Assembly (NCBI RefSeq): GCF_024808255.1 | Contig: NZ_JANTYS010000006.1 | Span: 62,001 to 126,000 of the forward strand | Length of the DNA stretch: 64,000 nucleotides | DNA from: Mucilaginibacter dorajii | Lineage (GTDB): Bacteria; Bacteroidota; Bacteroidia; Sphingobacteriales; Sphingobacteriaceae | Direction of reading: 5' to 3' | Shown here: positions 8,603-16,253 of the stretch, one piece after another | How positions within the stretch are numbered: the first letter of the stretch is position 1 | Layout of the letters: the number at the start of each line of letters is the position of its first letter | Notes under the pieces: generated by a model | Databases searched by the model: none | Told to the model about the DNA's origin: nothing | The model's input: only the letters and a program-made list of their open reading frames with translations | Position numbers and translations under genes: made by a program

Positions 8603-9607
8603 TTAATTGGTTTTGTTTAAACTGGCTATATAAGCCCTGATCAGTTCCATACCTTCCGTATGAATGATCGTTGTCCCTATTTTTGGCATAGAGTGGTTGC
8701 CCATTTTCTTCAAAATACTTTTCTGGTCCCTTAGAATATTGGTTTGATATAAAGGTAGTGTATACGAAAAGTAAAGCTTTGTTCCTTTTGCCCGTCCGGT
8801 CGGATTATGACAATGCGCACAGTTTATTTCCATGTAGGCCCTTGCTTGGTTCTCAACCGAATAGTTCGGGTTGAATGCCTGCGGAAGTGAAGCAGATTTA
8901 TGAACATCAAAATGATCGAGTATCCCGATTTTCTGAAATGCCTCCAGTTGGTTTTCCATTTTAGCTTCTTCGGGTATCTCAAAATTCATGTTCTGTACTT
9001 TCGGCCCGATCGGGAAGATAGTGCCGTTCGAATTATGGCAGGTGGCACAGTTTTTTTTGCTGGGTATCTGGTAGGATATGGAACGCGTTGCCCCGCTTTT
9101 ATCGGTATATGTCACCGATTTACTGCCGCCGGAAGGGAACAGTTGCGCGTCATTCTGCCCATCTGTCCATTTGTAATCAGCGGTGTTCCATTTCCCTTTG
9201 CTTTTTACCAGTAACCGGGTTTCTACAATATGCAGTTGCGAAAGGCTGTCGCGTTCGTCAAAGGGGTAATAAAATGTTTTTACGATCATAGACCCGTCCG
9301 GAAAATTGAGTAAGCCGTCATCTATCCTGCTCATTTTTGTGCTGGGCGGTAGCCAGATGAGCCGCTGCTTTTCAGCATAGTCGGTAAAAAGTGTGGTGGC
9401 AAGCGTATAACTGTAAAATCCACCGGAGGGGATAAGGTTATTCATTTTGCCCCAAAAAATATGATAGTCGGAAAGATAGGGTTTAAAGACATAATCATCC
9501 TTCTCCACTGCTGGTCTTGCGTTTTCAATAGTTGCGCCTGTGGACGCGATGATCACCACGAATGCAGACAACAGGGCGATCACTATAGCTCTTTTTGAAA
9601 ATTTCAT
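8603..9607 (-). CDS. SO2930-type diheme c-type cytochrome
   Basis: A 334-residue exported cytochrome with two CxxCH heme sites: CATCHN with its first Cys at about residue 187 and CAHCHN with its first Cys at about residue 263. The N-terminal half (YLSDYHIFWGKMNNLIPSGG) is the part that defines the SO2930 family. The ATG at 9607 gives a normal export signal (MKFSKRAIVIALLSAFVVII); the frame extends 16 codons upstream through a Cys-rich stretch that would mask it. It precedes the DUF885 gene by 24 bases. Family knowledge suggests a periplasmic or surface electron carrier; the partner is unknown. Confidence 0.8.
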   Translation of the reverse strand: MKFSKRAIVIALLSAFVVIIASTGATIENARPAVEKDDYVFKPYLSDYHIFWGKMNNLIPSGGFYSYTLATTLFTDYAEKQRLIWLPPSTKMSRIDDGLLNFPDGSMIVKTFYYPFDERDSLSQLHIVETRLLVKSKGKWNTADYKWTDGQNDAQLFPSGGSKSVTYTDKSGATRSISYQIPSKKNCATCHNSNGTIFPIGPKVQNMNFEIPEEAKMENQLEAFQKIGILDHFDVHKSASLPQAFNPNYSVENQARAYMEINCAHCHNPTGRAKGTKLYFSYTLPLYQTNILRDQKSILKKMGNHSMPKIGTTIIHTEGMELIRAYIASLNKTN

Positions 9608-9777
9608 GTTACGTTTTCCAATTCGTTCACTGCAACAATCACACAGAACTTTCACTTACCGCCGATGACATCCAAAGCATTCTTTAAAGGTGAAAAGTTG
9701 TTTGTGGTATTTTGTTGTTCTGTAACCATTATGCTGATTTTGTGCTTATATGTTTTAGGGAGGCGCTAAGCTGAGCC

Positions 9778-10272
9778 TTAGTTAAATTTGAAAACGCTGA
9801 GCGTAAAAATGGTAAGGAACATTAAGAGCTGAGAAACATAAAAAAGATCGAGGCGATTTTTTACCTTCATAAGATCGGTATTCCGGTTTTCTTGCCCGCG
9901 TGGGTCATCCTGAAGAGAGTTCAATTTTTCCAGTGATATTAACCGTTTAAGTTTCGCATCTTGTTTTCTTCCGAATGCCGATCCGTTGATAGCTATAATG
10001 ACGATTAAACCAATTTTTATCTGAAACCATATTTGTTTGGCAAAAACACCTTGCGTAATTACCAACATCGTCACCCCTGACAGAATCAAGAGAATAATTC
10101 CAATATTAACTATCAAATGAAAGTTAAATCCGTCTTCATTGGTTGTAATTGCTCTTGATCTGTCACTCGCGTATAGCTTCCAGAAATGCTTTGTAAGCAA
10201 ATATTCCAAAAGGGTAGTGCCTGCCATAAGAGTTATCCCCACAATGTGGGTGATTAATGCGATTTGATACAT
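9778..10272 (-). CDS. Four-helix integral membrane protein (DUF2269-like)
   Basis: A 164-residue protein with four hydrophobic segments: about 3-25 (IALITHIVGITLMAGTTLLE), 50-75 (FHLIVNIGIILLILSGVTML), 80-102 (IWFQIKIGLIVIIAINGSAF) and a C-terminal one (SQLLMFLTIFTLSVFKF). The layout and the basic loop after helix 3 resemble the DUF2269/CopD-like small membrane proteins. Function unknown. It stands alone between the cytochrome and the NmrA-like gene. Confidence 0.6.
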   Translation of the reverse strand: MYQIALITHIVGITLMAGTTLLEYLLTKHFWKLYASDRSRAITTNEDGFNFHLIVNIGIILLILSGVTMLVITQGVFAKQIWFQIKIGLIVIIAINGSAFGRKQDAKLKRLISLEKLNSLQDDPRGQENRNTDLMKVKNRLDLFYVSQLLMFLTIFTLSVFKFN

Positions 10273-10467
10273 TGTTATATTGTTAAAATTTCATGACTGA
10301 AAATTAGCTGGATCTAAAATTAAAATATGGAGAAGAGAACTTTAGAGTTACCCCATATCAGGATAGCTACTATTGCTCAAATTCATTCCCTTAAGTTAAC
10401 GGGTATGGTGATAAAACCGACCGATTGGCAAGTGCCAACGGAAGCGACTTTGCACCTCCCCGCCATA

Positions 10468-11124
10468 TTAGTTTTCAGAAATAGTTGGGCTTTTCCTATC
10501 GTACTTATCGGATTTCACGATATCAACAATGAATTTAGCTACACTTTGCCTGCTGATATATAAACTTGGCTTAGGGAGGTTATTAAAACTTACCTTCAGC
10601 GTTTTTATCTTATCGGAATCATTTAAGGCAACAGGCCGCACAGCCGTCCAGTTTAAGTCTGAATTAGCCAATAGTTTTTCCTCTTTTTCATGTTCCGCGT
10701 AAACAGGGCCCATGTTGGTATAGTCAATTAACCATCTGAGCCAAAAAGGGATATCTTTTTTGCTGTCCCCAACACCCCACGCAGAGACTGTAATTAAACG
10801 TTTTATGCTTTGTTGATCCGCTTCAGCTATCGCATTTTTTATGCTTTCAGATATGAAATTTTTGGCGGTTATTAATTTAGACCAGGGAGCATCTGAGGCC
10901 CTTACGATACCCAAAGCACTTATGATCAAATCACAGCCTTGCATTGCAGCTGCCAAATCCGCTCTGCGGGTAGGTGTTCCCTGGTATACGTTAATTGATT
11001 TTGAACTAAAGGATATTTTGTTTTTATCCCGCACCAAAACATTTAAATCATAGCCTTGCTTTAGTGCCTCTTCAACAATAAGGCGACCGGTTCTGCCCGT
11101 GGCCCCTAAAATGAGTATTTTCAT
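10468..11124 (-). CDS. NmrA/SDR-like NAD(P)-binding protein
   Basis: A 218-residue atypical short-chain dehydrogenase. The N-terminus MKILILGATGRTGRLIVEEA contains the GxxGxxG dinucleotide-binding loop, followed by a VLVRDKNK beta-strand end with a basic residue pattern that suits NADP(H). ISALGIVRASDAPW and TVSAWGVGDSKKDIPFW match NAD(P)H-binding/NmrA-like proteins, which often serve as redox sensors or flavin/quinone reductases. The substrate is unknown. It sits on the same strand as the next SDR gene (11251-11847), 126 bases away, in a small redox-stress cluster with an HxlR regulator. Confidence 0.8.
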   Translation of the reverse strand: MKILILGATGRTGRLIVEEALKQGYDLNVLVRDKNKISFSSKSINVYQGTPTRRADLAAAMQGCDLIISALGIVRASDAPWSKLITAKNFISESIKNAIAEADQQSIKRLITVSAWGVGDSKKDIPFWLRWLIDYTNMGPVYAEHEKEEKLLANSDLNWTAVRPVALNDSDKIKTLKVSFNNLPKPSLYISRQSVAKFIVDIVKSDKYDRKSPTISEN

Positions 11125-11250
11125 AATTTTTATTTTACTTGTTTGTTAATTCATTTATTGAACACAAACCATTTTTATCTTTTTTAATGACTATCCACAA
11201 GTGATACTACATGCAGATAGTCATTCCTTTTTTTAATTTTTGAGTGCCTG

Positions 11251-11847
11251 TTACAGCACTTTATAGATCTGGCCAGTTTGCCCGCCTAAAACGCTCTTAA
11301 CATAAGCCTGCGCAACCCTGCTCATGGTAACAGGAACGTGCCCAGGGAAATAGGAAAAATAGGCCATAGATTCTTCAACAATATCAGGACCGACCGCATT
11401 GATACGCACCCCATTCTCCAGCTCTATTGCTGCGCCCTTTACAAAGCCATTGATCGCTCCATTCATCGTACTAATGTTTGCACCCATTGCAATCGGGTCA
11501 TCGGCCAATGCACCTGATGTTAAAGTAAACGACCCTTTGGGATTAATGTAATGCTGGCCGATCAATACCAGGTTAACCTGGCCCATCAATTTACTGTTAA
11601 CGCCAATCCTGAAATCAGCATCCTTCATACTTGCTAAAGGCCCGAACTGCGCGTCCCCGGCAGCGCAAATTAAGGAGTCAAATTTTCCAACCTGTTTGTA
11701 AAAATTTTCTATCGACTCGATTGACGATATATCAACCTGCATATCAGCGCTTTTTGAACCAGCCTTAATTACTTCATGGTCTTTTTGTAATACGGCGGTT
11801 ACGTGTTTTCCGATGGTACCTGTGGCACCTATAATTAATATTTTCAT
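11251..11847 (-). CDS. Short-chain dehydrogenase/reductase
   Basis: A 198-residue short-chain dehydrogenase. It begins MKILIIGATGTIGKHVTAVL (Rossmann GxxGxxG), has the NAG-equivalent segment SLICAAGDAQFGPL, the active-site region TLTSGALADDP and GVRINAVGPDIVEE near the end. The usual catalytic YxxxK appears degenerate (ISTMNGAINGFVKGAAIELE), as in other short members of this subfamily. I start it at the ATG at 11847, as the longer frame from 11904 would run over the operator repeats listed below. It is divergent from the HxlR regulator gene, which probably controls it. Confidence 0.8.
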   Translation of the reverse strand: MKILIIGATGTIGKHVTAVLQKDHEVIKAGSKSADMQVDISSIESIENFYKQVGKFDSLICAAGDAQFGPLASMKDADFRIGVNSKLMGQVNLVLIGQHYINPKGSFTLTSGALADDPIAMGANISTMNGAINGFVKGAAIELENGVRINAVGPDIVEESMAYFSYFPGHVPVTMSRVAQAYVKSVLGGQTGQIYKVL

Positions 11848-11880
11848 ATTCATTTTTTTAACAAAATTCATCCATAACTT

Positions 11881-11888
11881 TACCTTTG
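11881..11888 (+). promoter_or_regulatory. Candidate -7 box of the HxlR gene
   Basis: TACCTTTG matches TAnnTTTG and would start transcription near 11891, about 57 bases before the ATG at 11948. No clear -33 TTTG is seen. The first operator copy overlaps this box, which would suit autoregulation. Confidence 0.35.
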
Positions 11889-11920
11889 TCAAGTAATGGC
11901 ACATTTGTCAAGTATTGACA
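11887..11920. promoter_or_regulatory. Tandem palindromic operator between the SDR and hxlR genes
   Basis: TGTCAAGTATTGACA at 11906-11920 is a perfect palindrome (6-base arms, GTA spacer). A degenerate copy, TGTCAAGTAATGGCA, lies at 11887-11901, exactly 19 bases upstream, so both are on nearly the same helix face. The spacing and dyad symmetry suit a dimeric winged-helix regulator such as the adjacent HxlR protein. Confidence 0.55.
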
Positions 11921-11947
11921 TATTAGGCACTAATATTCGTTATCAAC

Positions 11948-12292
11948 ATGTTAGCAGAAAAAATAATTTCAAAAAAAATAGAACCGGATTGTGATTGCTC
12001 AATAATAGGATCAATCAACATCATAAGCGGCAAGTGGAAACCTGTTATTATCTGGATGTTATTATCAGGCCCCAGGCGATTTGGTGAGCTTCATAAAACA
12101 ATTGATGGTATAGCATTAAAGGTGTTATCCAGGCATTTAAAAGAACTGGAGGCTGACGGTATCATCAATCGGAAGGTATATGCCGAAGTCCCTCCCAAGG
12201 TGGAGTATACGCTCACCGAAAAGGGGATGTCGCTTAATGATGTGATGCAGCAATTGGCAGAATGGGGTAAAAAGAATACCATAGCTACATAA
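11948..12292 (+). CDS. HxlR family winged-helix transcriptional regulator
   Basis: A 114-residue HxlR/MarR-like regulator. The family signature is clear: Cys-containing N-terminus (EPDCDCSIIGSINIISGKWK), the helix SGPRRFGELHKTIDGIALKV, recognition helix LSRHLKELEADGIINRKVYA and wing PPKVEYTLTEKG. The three N-terminal Cys-type positions resemble redox- or electrophile-sensing HxlR proteins, although sensing is inferred. It is divergent from the SDR gene and separated by about 100 bases that hold two palindromic sites, so it probably represses that gene and itself. Confidence 0.85.
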   Translation: MLAEKIISKKIEPDCDCSIIGSINIISGKWKPVIIWMLLSGPRRFGELHKTIDGIALKVLSRHLKELEADGIINRKVYAEVPPKVEYTLTEKGMSLNDVMQQLAEWGKKNTIAT

Positions 12293-12674
12293 GGCATTTT
12301 AGGATCATTATCCTGCATTGGAAGCGTTACTTTTCCTGTCTTTTTAAATAACACGACATAAATATCAGTTATTTGATATTAGTTTTTGAGCATATCATTT
12401 GCAACTTCTAAAATCCCCCCTCAAGGTGTTCTAATAGATTCCCGTATAGTCTTTGATCGGTGTTTTTACCGCACCGCCCCAAATCCGTGATACGTATACC
12501 AAATGTACTTGCGGGAACATTGGCGTGGCACGGTGAAAACACCGGCCACGGGCTGAGTATGCAAATTAAAAAAATATCAAACCTAAATTGAAAACACCGA
12601 CCAAGTTGAATAATTGATACGTTTGCAAGCCACCCTACTCAACTTTTTTAGTTTATTGTTATCAGGGCCTGTTG
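12293..12674. other. Intergenic region with the second copy of the two-part repeat
   Basis: This 382-base spacer between hxlR and the DUF2332 gene contains repeat module A (12451-12554) followed by module B (12558-12610). No gene is seen in the remainder. Confidence 0.6.
12451..12610. repeat. Two-part dispersed repeat, modules A then B, copy 2
   Basis: Module A occupies 12451-12554 (arms around GATCGGTGTTTTTACCG and CGGTGAAAACACCGGCC, centre GATACGTATACCAAATGTAC). Module B occupies 12558-12610 and differs from the copy at 5705-5756 by about one base. The order is A-B here and B-A at the other locus, as expected if both are fragments of a longer tandem A-B-A-B array. Confidence 0.75.
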
Positions 12675-13724
12675 TTATGTGCTGTAATTATTCCACTTTA
12701 TCCAATTTCCGTGTCCATTTGTCTCTGCTAAGAATATTTCGGTTCTTTGCTTATTTTTAAAATGGGTTAATTCTATAACTATCTCCTTTGTATTGTATCG
12801 GTCTAAAAGATTTTTAATTCCTTCAACTGATAAAAAATAAAAATCTCTTTCTTGTCCAACTCTTTCCAACATAGCATAAAAATCAGCTTTCTGTTCTTGT
12901 GTAAATTGATATAGAACGTGAGTTGAATAAACAATCAAATTTTGATTGCTATCTGCTTTTAAAATTTCTCTTTCAAAATTTAAAATTGTGTCAGCCCTTA
13001 TAAATTTTATGTTTTTAAGTTCATCCAATTTCAATGCTTCATCTATTGCAACAAATCTTTCAAGTTGGTCTGTCCAAACAAGGGCTTTCAGCCACAAAAT
13101 TTCATCTTTTTCAGTAAGGTCAATAATGTTTTGGTCTATTCCTATTTTTAGGATTGGTTGCGAAATATTATAAATTTCCGGAATGGCCGATTCTATAATT
13201 GTACTCTTGTTTATTACTTTACTATCGCCAAATATTTTTTGGTCGTTGTACCAATATTCATATTTGTCAAAATTTAAGGTCAGACCTGCACTGGTTCCTA
13301 TGTCAATAATTGTAGTTGGTCTATTTTCGTCAGCTATTATTTTTGAAAAAATTGGCATTAAGTAAGCACAACGATTGATTACGTTTGTCTGTACAATCCT
13401 GGTTGAAATTATTTTTTTAATTTCATCTTCGCTCTCTAAGCAAAAGGATTTGAATATTGCAAAAGGGATTTCTGATACTTGTTTTCTTTGGATAGAAGGA
13501 TAGTAACTGGCTAACTCATTCTTTGAGTTTTTTAGCAATAAGTAATGAACAGAAGCGAAGAAAATATTGGGTATTGGTTGTCCGACTCTTGTATTAGAAG
13601 CAATTTTTAATAAGCCTTCATCATTCGCAATTTCATTGCTTAATTTATAATAAAGTTCCGAATTGCCTTTACATTCGGACTCAGCAAAAGCTATAAATCG
13701 TTCTTTAATTTTTTCTAATTCCAT
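12675..13724 (-). CDS. DUF2332 family protein
   Basis: A 349-residue protein. The N-terminal region (KERFIAFAESECKGNSELYY, then GQPIPNIFFASVHYLLL) is characteristic of DUF2332. The middle, TTIIDIGTSAGLTLNFDKYE, looks like an S-adenosylmethionine-binding loop (DxGxSxG), so methyltransferase-like chemistry is possible but unproven. The gene is visibly more AT-rich and uses more AAA/TTT codons than its neighbours, suggesting later acquisition. It stands alone; a TGTCAAGTAATAACA site upstream at 13784-13798 resembles the hxlR operators. Confidence 0.7.
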   Translation of the reverse strand: MELEKIKERFIAFAESECKGNSELYYKLSNEIANDEGLLKIASNTRVGQPIPNIFFASVHYLLLKNSKNELASYYPSIQRKQVSEIPFAIFKSFCLESEDEIKKIISTRIVQTNVINRCAYLMPIFSKIIADENRPTTIIDIGTSAGLTLNFDKYEYWYNDQKIFGDSKVINKSTIIESAIPEIYNISQPILKIGIDQNIIDLTEKDEILWLKALVWTDQLERFVAIDEALKLDELKNIKFIRADTILNFEREILKADSNQNLIVYSTHVLYQFTQEQKADFYAMLERVGQERDFYFLSVEGIKNLLDRYNTKEIVIELTHFKNKQRTEIFLAETNGHGNWIKWNNYST

Positions 13725-14100
13725 TTATAAATTATTGGGGTAGTTCTGTTTTGCTGTTTCATAACACGTAAATTTATGTTATTTGTCAAGTAATAACAGT
13801 ATTATCACTCAAAAACGGGCTTGATGTATACAGGTTCTTTGTAGAAAAAAACAGCAACCCCAAACCGAATGCACAATACTTATCCATAATAGGGTAGGGC
13901 TTTTCATAACTATATATTAAATTTGGTTACCGTATTGTATCTTTCTCTTTTGTTGAGGCGCTTAATCGCTTTAGATGGGACAATGGCGCTTTTGACGTAA
14001 ACGCCCCTTTTTTTGTCGCTGATAGCCCTCACCATGATGGACGTGGTATTTTATCTTTGACTTTAGGCAGATTGGAAAAATCAGCATTAAAACCTAAAAA
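13725..14100. other. Intergenic region between divergent genes
   Basis: The 376 bases hold a TGTCAAGTAATAACA site at 13784-13798, a TAAATTTG box at 13918-13925 and a TATCTTTG box at 14052-14059, both matching the -7 consensus on the plus strand. The second could serve the reductase gene at 14101. No gene is seen. Confidence 0.45.
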
Positions 14101-14661
14101 ATGAGGAACCTAATTTACGCAATCAACACAACTTTAGATGGCTGCTGCGACCATACCAAATTTTATCCTGATGAAGAAACGTTTGCGTATTTTATACAGC
14201 TCACGCGGGATGCCGACACATTTCTTTACGGGCGTAAAACTTATGAATTGATGGTGCCTTATTGGCCCGATATTGCGAAAGACCCTGCTGAGCGGGCAAA
14301 TCCGGATTACGAATTTGCACAGGCATTTGACGCCGTCAACAAGATTATTGTTTTTTCACAATCATTAAACAGCTCTGAGGAAGAAAAAACAAGCATTGTT
14401 AGTACGGGCCTTCGCGACGAAGTACTTAAATTGAAGCAGGAACAAGGCAAAAATATTTTAACCGGTGGTGTAAGTATACCTACACAACTTGCAGAGCTTG
14501 GTTTGATTGATGAATATCATTTGGTGGTTCACCCGATTGTAATAGGAGAAGGGAGACGGTTGTTTGAAGGTATTAACCTGCAGGAAAAATTACAATTAAA
14601 ATTGGTTGAGTCGACGGTTTTTAAGTCGGGGACTATATTGCTCCGGTACGTAAAACAGTAG
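14101..14661 (+). CDS. RibD C-terminal-like/dihydrofolate reductase family protein (first of tandem pair)
   Basis: A 186-residue reductase of the RibD_C/DHFR superfamily, exemplified by MRNLIYAINTTLDGCCDHTK at the start, the nucleotide-binding segment TFLYGRKTYELMVPYWP, KIIVFSQSL, and the C-terminal GGVSIPTQLAELGLIDEYHL and GEGRRLFEGI. Such proteins bind NADPH; their substrate is generally unknown and they are not the essential folate enzyme. A paralogue follows 93 bases downstream on the same strand, indicating tandem duplication. A TATCTTTG box at 14052-14059 may be its promoter. Confidence 0.8.
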   Translation: MRNLIYAINTTLDGCCDHTKFYPDEETFAYFIQLTRDADTFLYGRKTYELMVPYWPDIAKDPAERANPDYEFAQAFDAVNKIIVFSQSLNSSEEEKTSIVSTGLRDEVLKLKQEQGKNILTGGVSIPTQLAELGLIDEYHLVVHPIVIGEGRRLFEGINLQEKLQLKLVESTVFKSGTILLRYVKQ

Positions 14662-14754
14662 CTGGAAATCTGCTTCACACAACCCAATGGGCAACAATGC
14701 ATACGGGCTGGTGACAATAGTAAAAAAACATAGAAAACAATAAAATAGAACTAT

Positions 14755-15327
14755 ATGAGAAAAATATTTTCATTTATGCACATATCGCTTGACGGTTTTG
14801 TAGCAGGACCGAACGGAGAAATGAACTGGATTAAAGTTGATGAAGAAATTTTTGATTATGTGGGTAAGCGCATAAGCGAAGGCAGCACCGCATTATATGG
14901 ACGGGTAACTTACCAGATGATGGAAAGCTACTGGCCTACCGCAGCAGACAAGCCGACTGCGAGCAAGCACGACATTGAACATTCGCAGTGGTATAAAAAA
15001 GTTCACAAAGTTGTTTTATCAAAAACACTGGAAGACGCTGATTTGCCTAACACAACCATTATTAGCGACAATCTTTTAAACAGTATAAACGAAATAAAAC
15101 AACAGCCGGGTGGCGACATCCTGCTTTTTGGTAGCCCGACAGCAACACATTCGCTTATCCAACTGAACTTAATTGACGGCTACTGGCTATTTGTTAACCC
15201 GATTGTTCTTGGACAGGGCATCCCACTGTTTGTAGACATCAAAGACAAGATAAAACTAAATTTATTGAATACCCGGCAATTTACCTGCGGAGTAACTGAA
15301 CTGAATTACATAGTGGACGGGCAGTAG
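14755..15327 (+). CDS. RibD C-terminal-like/dihydrofolate reductase family protein (second of tandem pair)
   Basis: A 190-residue RibD_C/DHFR-like protein with the same order of motifs as its neighbour: MRKIFSFMHISLDGFVAGPN, STALYGRVTYQMMESYWP, KVVLSKTL, GGDILLFGSPTATHSLIQLN and GQGIPLFVDI. NADPH-dependent reduction is expected from the family; no substrate can be named. The two copies are clearly divergent, so the duplication is old or one was acquired separately. It is followed by a repeat-rich spacer. Confidence 0.8.
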   Translation: MRKIFSFMHISLDGFVAGPNGEMNWIKVDEEIFDYVGKRISEGSTALYGRVTYQMMESYWPTAADKPTASKHDIEHSQWYKKVHKVVLSKTLEDADLPNTTIISDNLLNSINEIKQQPGGDILLFGSPTATHSLIQLNLIDGYWLFVNPIVLGQGIPLFVDIKDKIKLNLLNTRQFTCGVTELNYIVDGQ

Positions 15328-15394
15328 GGTTCAACTGCTAACAAGGTATTGCTGTAGTGGGGATTGCTTCGTGACTACCTATGACAAGTCCACC

Positions 15395-15477
15395 ATGTCA
15401 TTGCGAGGAACGAAGCAATCGCATGCTATACAGGGCGGATCTGCACAGTTCGCGATTGCTTCGTTCCTACCCATGAC
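15395..15477. repeat. ATGTCATTGCGAGG family palindromic repeat, copy 2
   Basis: Begins ATGTCATTGCGAGGAACGAA; the right arm GCGATTGCTTCGTTCCTACC has lost its perfect end. It shares the interior phrase TATACAGGGCGGATCTGCA with copy 3 at 34013-34097. Confidence 0.8.
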
Positions 15478-15491
15478 GTTTTTTAAAAGAT

Positions 15492-15587
15492 CTGTCATCC
15501 TGAACGCAGTGAAGGATCTATTCTACGCCATTCCTATTCGCCCTGTAAAGTTCGCTAATAGATGCTTCGTGCCTCAGCATGACAGGG
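15492..15587. repeat. Related palindromic repeat (TGTCATCCTGAACGCAGTGA type)
   Basis: Left end TGTCATCCTGAACGCAGTGA and right end GCTTCGTGCCTCAGCATGACA are imperfect inverted repeats. It lies directly after the ATGTCATTGCGAGG copy and belongs to a sister family with similar TGTCAT...ATGACA ends. Confidence 0.6.
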
Positions 15588-15788
15588 GGGAGAGGATAGT
15601 TGTTACGTCATTTCCACCTTCAGATTCCTCCGGATTTTTAAACTCGCAATGACATAGCTGTATGTTGTCATTCCACCTTCAGAATTTCGCGAAATTTTAC
15701 AACTCGCAATGACGGTTCGATAAATTACATTCTTGAAGGTTCACGAAAATTTACTGTATTTTATTATTTAAACAGGCCTAACCGAATG

Positions 15789-16154
15789 CTAATAAAAAAA
15801 AGTTTCGGTTATGATCTTATCGTCTTTTACGCCAAAAACCGCAATTTCTGCCAGTTGTAACCGCTGCCCGTTTTTTAAGGTCATATCCCTGCCCATGGCC
15901 AGGCTAAAATAGCTGCCTCCAACCACCGGTTCGCTGCTGAAAAAGCTGTGTACTTCTGCTATAGTCTCCTGTCTGGCTTTTGATTTTGCCAAAACCGCGT
16001 CAATACCTTTGGTTATGGTAGGCACGCCCATCGCCAGGGCATGTTCGGGTTCGGTACAAACAATGTCGGCACTATAAAACTGTTCATAAATTTCTGCTAT
16101 TTGCCTTTTCTGAAAAAGGGCATAGTACTGATTGGCTAATTCTTGTGTTGTCAT
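15789..16154 (-). CDS. SnoaL-like (NTF2-fold) protein
   Basis: A 121-residue small alpha+beta protein of the SnoaL/NTF2 type: TTQELANQYYALFQKRQIAE helix, VCTEPEHALAMGVPTITKGI, then beta-strands and an ITETFFY end. Such proteins are often small isomerases, hydrolases or ligand-binding partners; no catalytic residue can be assigned. It is divergent from an AraC regulator. A TACCTTTG box on the minus strand (16179-16186) may start it, and a 21-base palindrome overlaps the region upstream of that box, so the AraC protein probably controls it. Confidence 0.65.
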   Translation of the reverse strand: MTTQELANQYYALFQKRQIAEIYEQFYSADIVCTEPEHALAMGVPTITKGIDAVLAKSKARQETIAEVHSFFSSEPVVGGSYFSLAMGRDMTLKNGQRLQLAEIAVFGVKDDKIITETFFY

Positions 16155-16178
16155 TTCTTTTATAATTAATTAATAATC

Positions 16179-16231
16179 CAAAGGTAGTCTGCTATTTAAT
16201 ACTTAAAGTGTTAAATGGTGTTGTATATTTG
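16179..16231. promoter_or_regulatory. Divergent promoters around a 21-base palindromic operator
   Basis: TTTAATACTTAAAGTGTTAAA occupies 16195-16215 apart from one mismatch it is a perfect dyad centred on 16205. It lies between two outward-facing -7 boxes, TACCTTTG on the minus strand (16179-16186) and TATATTTG on the plus strand (16224-16231). A protein bound there could act on both genes. Confidence 0.55.
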
Positions 16232-16253
16232 CTTTATCGTATCAATTTATCAA

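Larger units (their letters stand above)
15328..15788. other. Repeat-filled spacer without genes
   Basis: The 461 bases are mostly dispersed palindromic repeats, listed separately. After them, two further TGTCATT/AATGACA-bounded stretches occur near 15605-15655 and 15664-15714 (for example GTCATTCCACCTTCAG to CTCGCAATGAC). The open frame crossing this spacer on the plus strand is built from repeat sequence and is not a gene. Confidence 0.6.

Noticed and set aside
10327..10563. A 78-codon plus-strand frame
   Set aside because: Its second half is antisense to the NmrA-like gene and no domain is recognised.
15371..15652. A 93-codon plus-strand frame
   Set aside because: It consists of palindromic repeat copies, not coding sequence.
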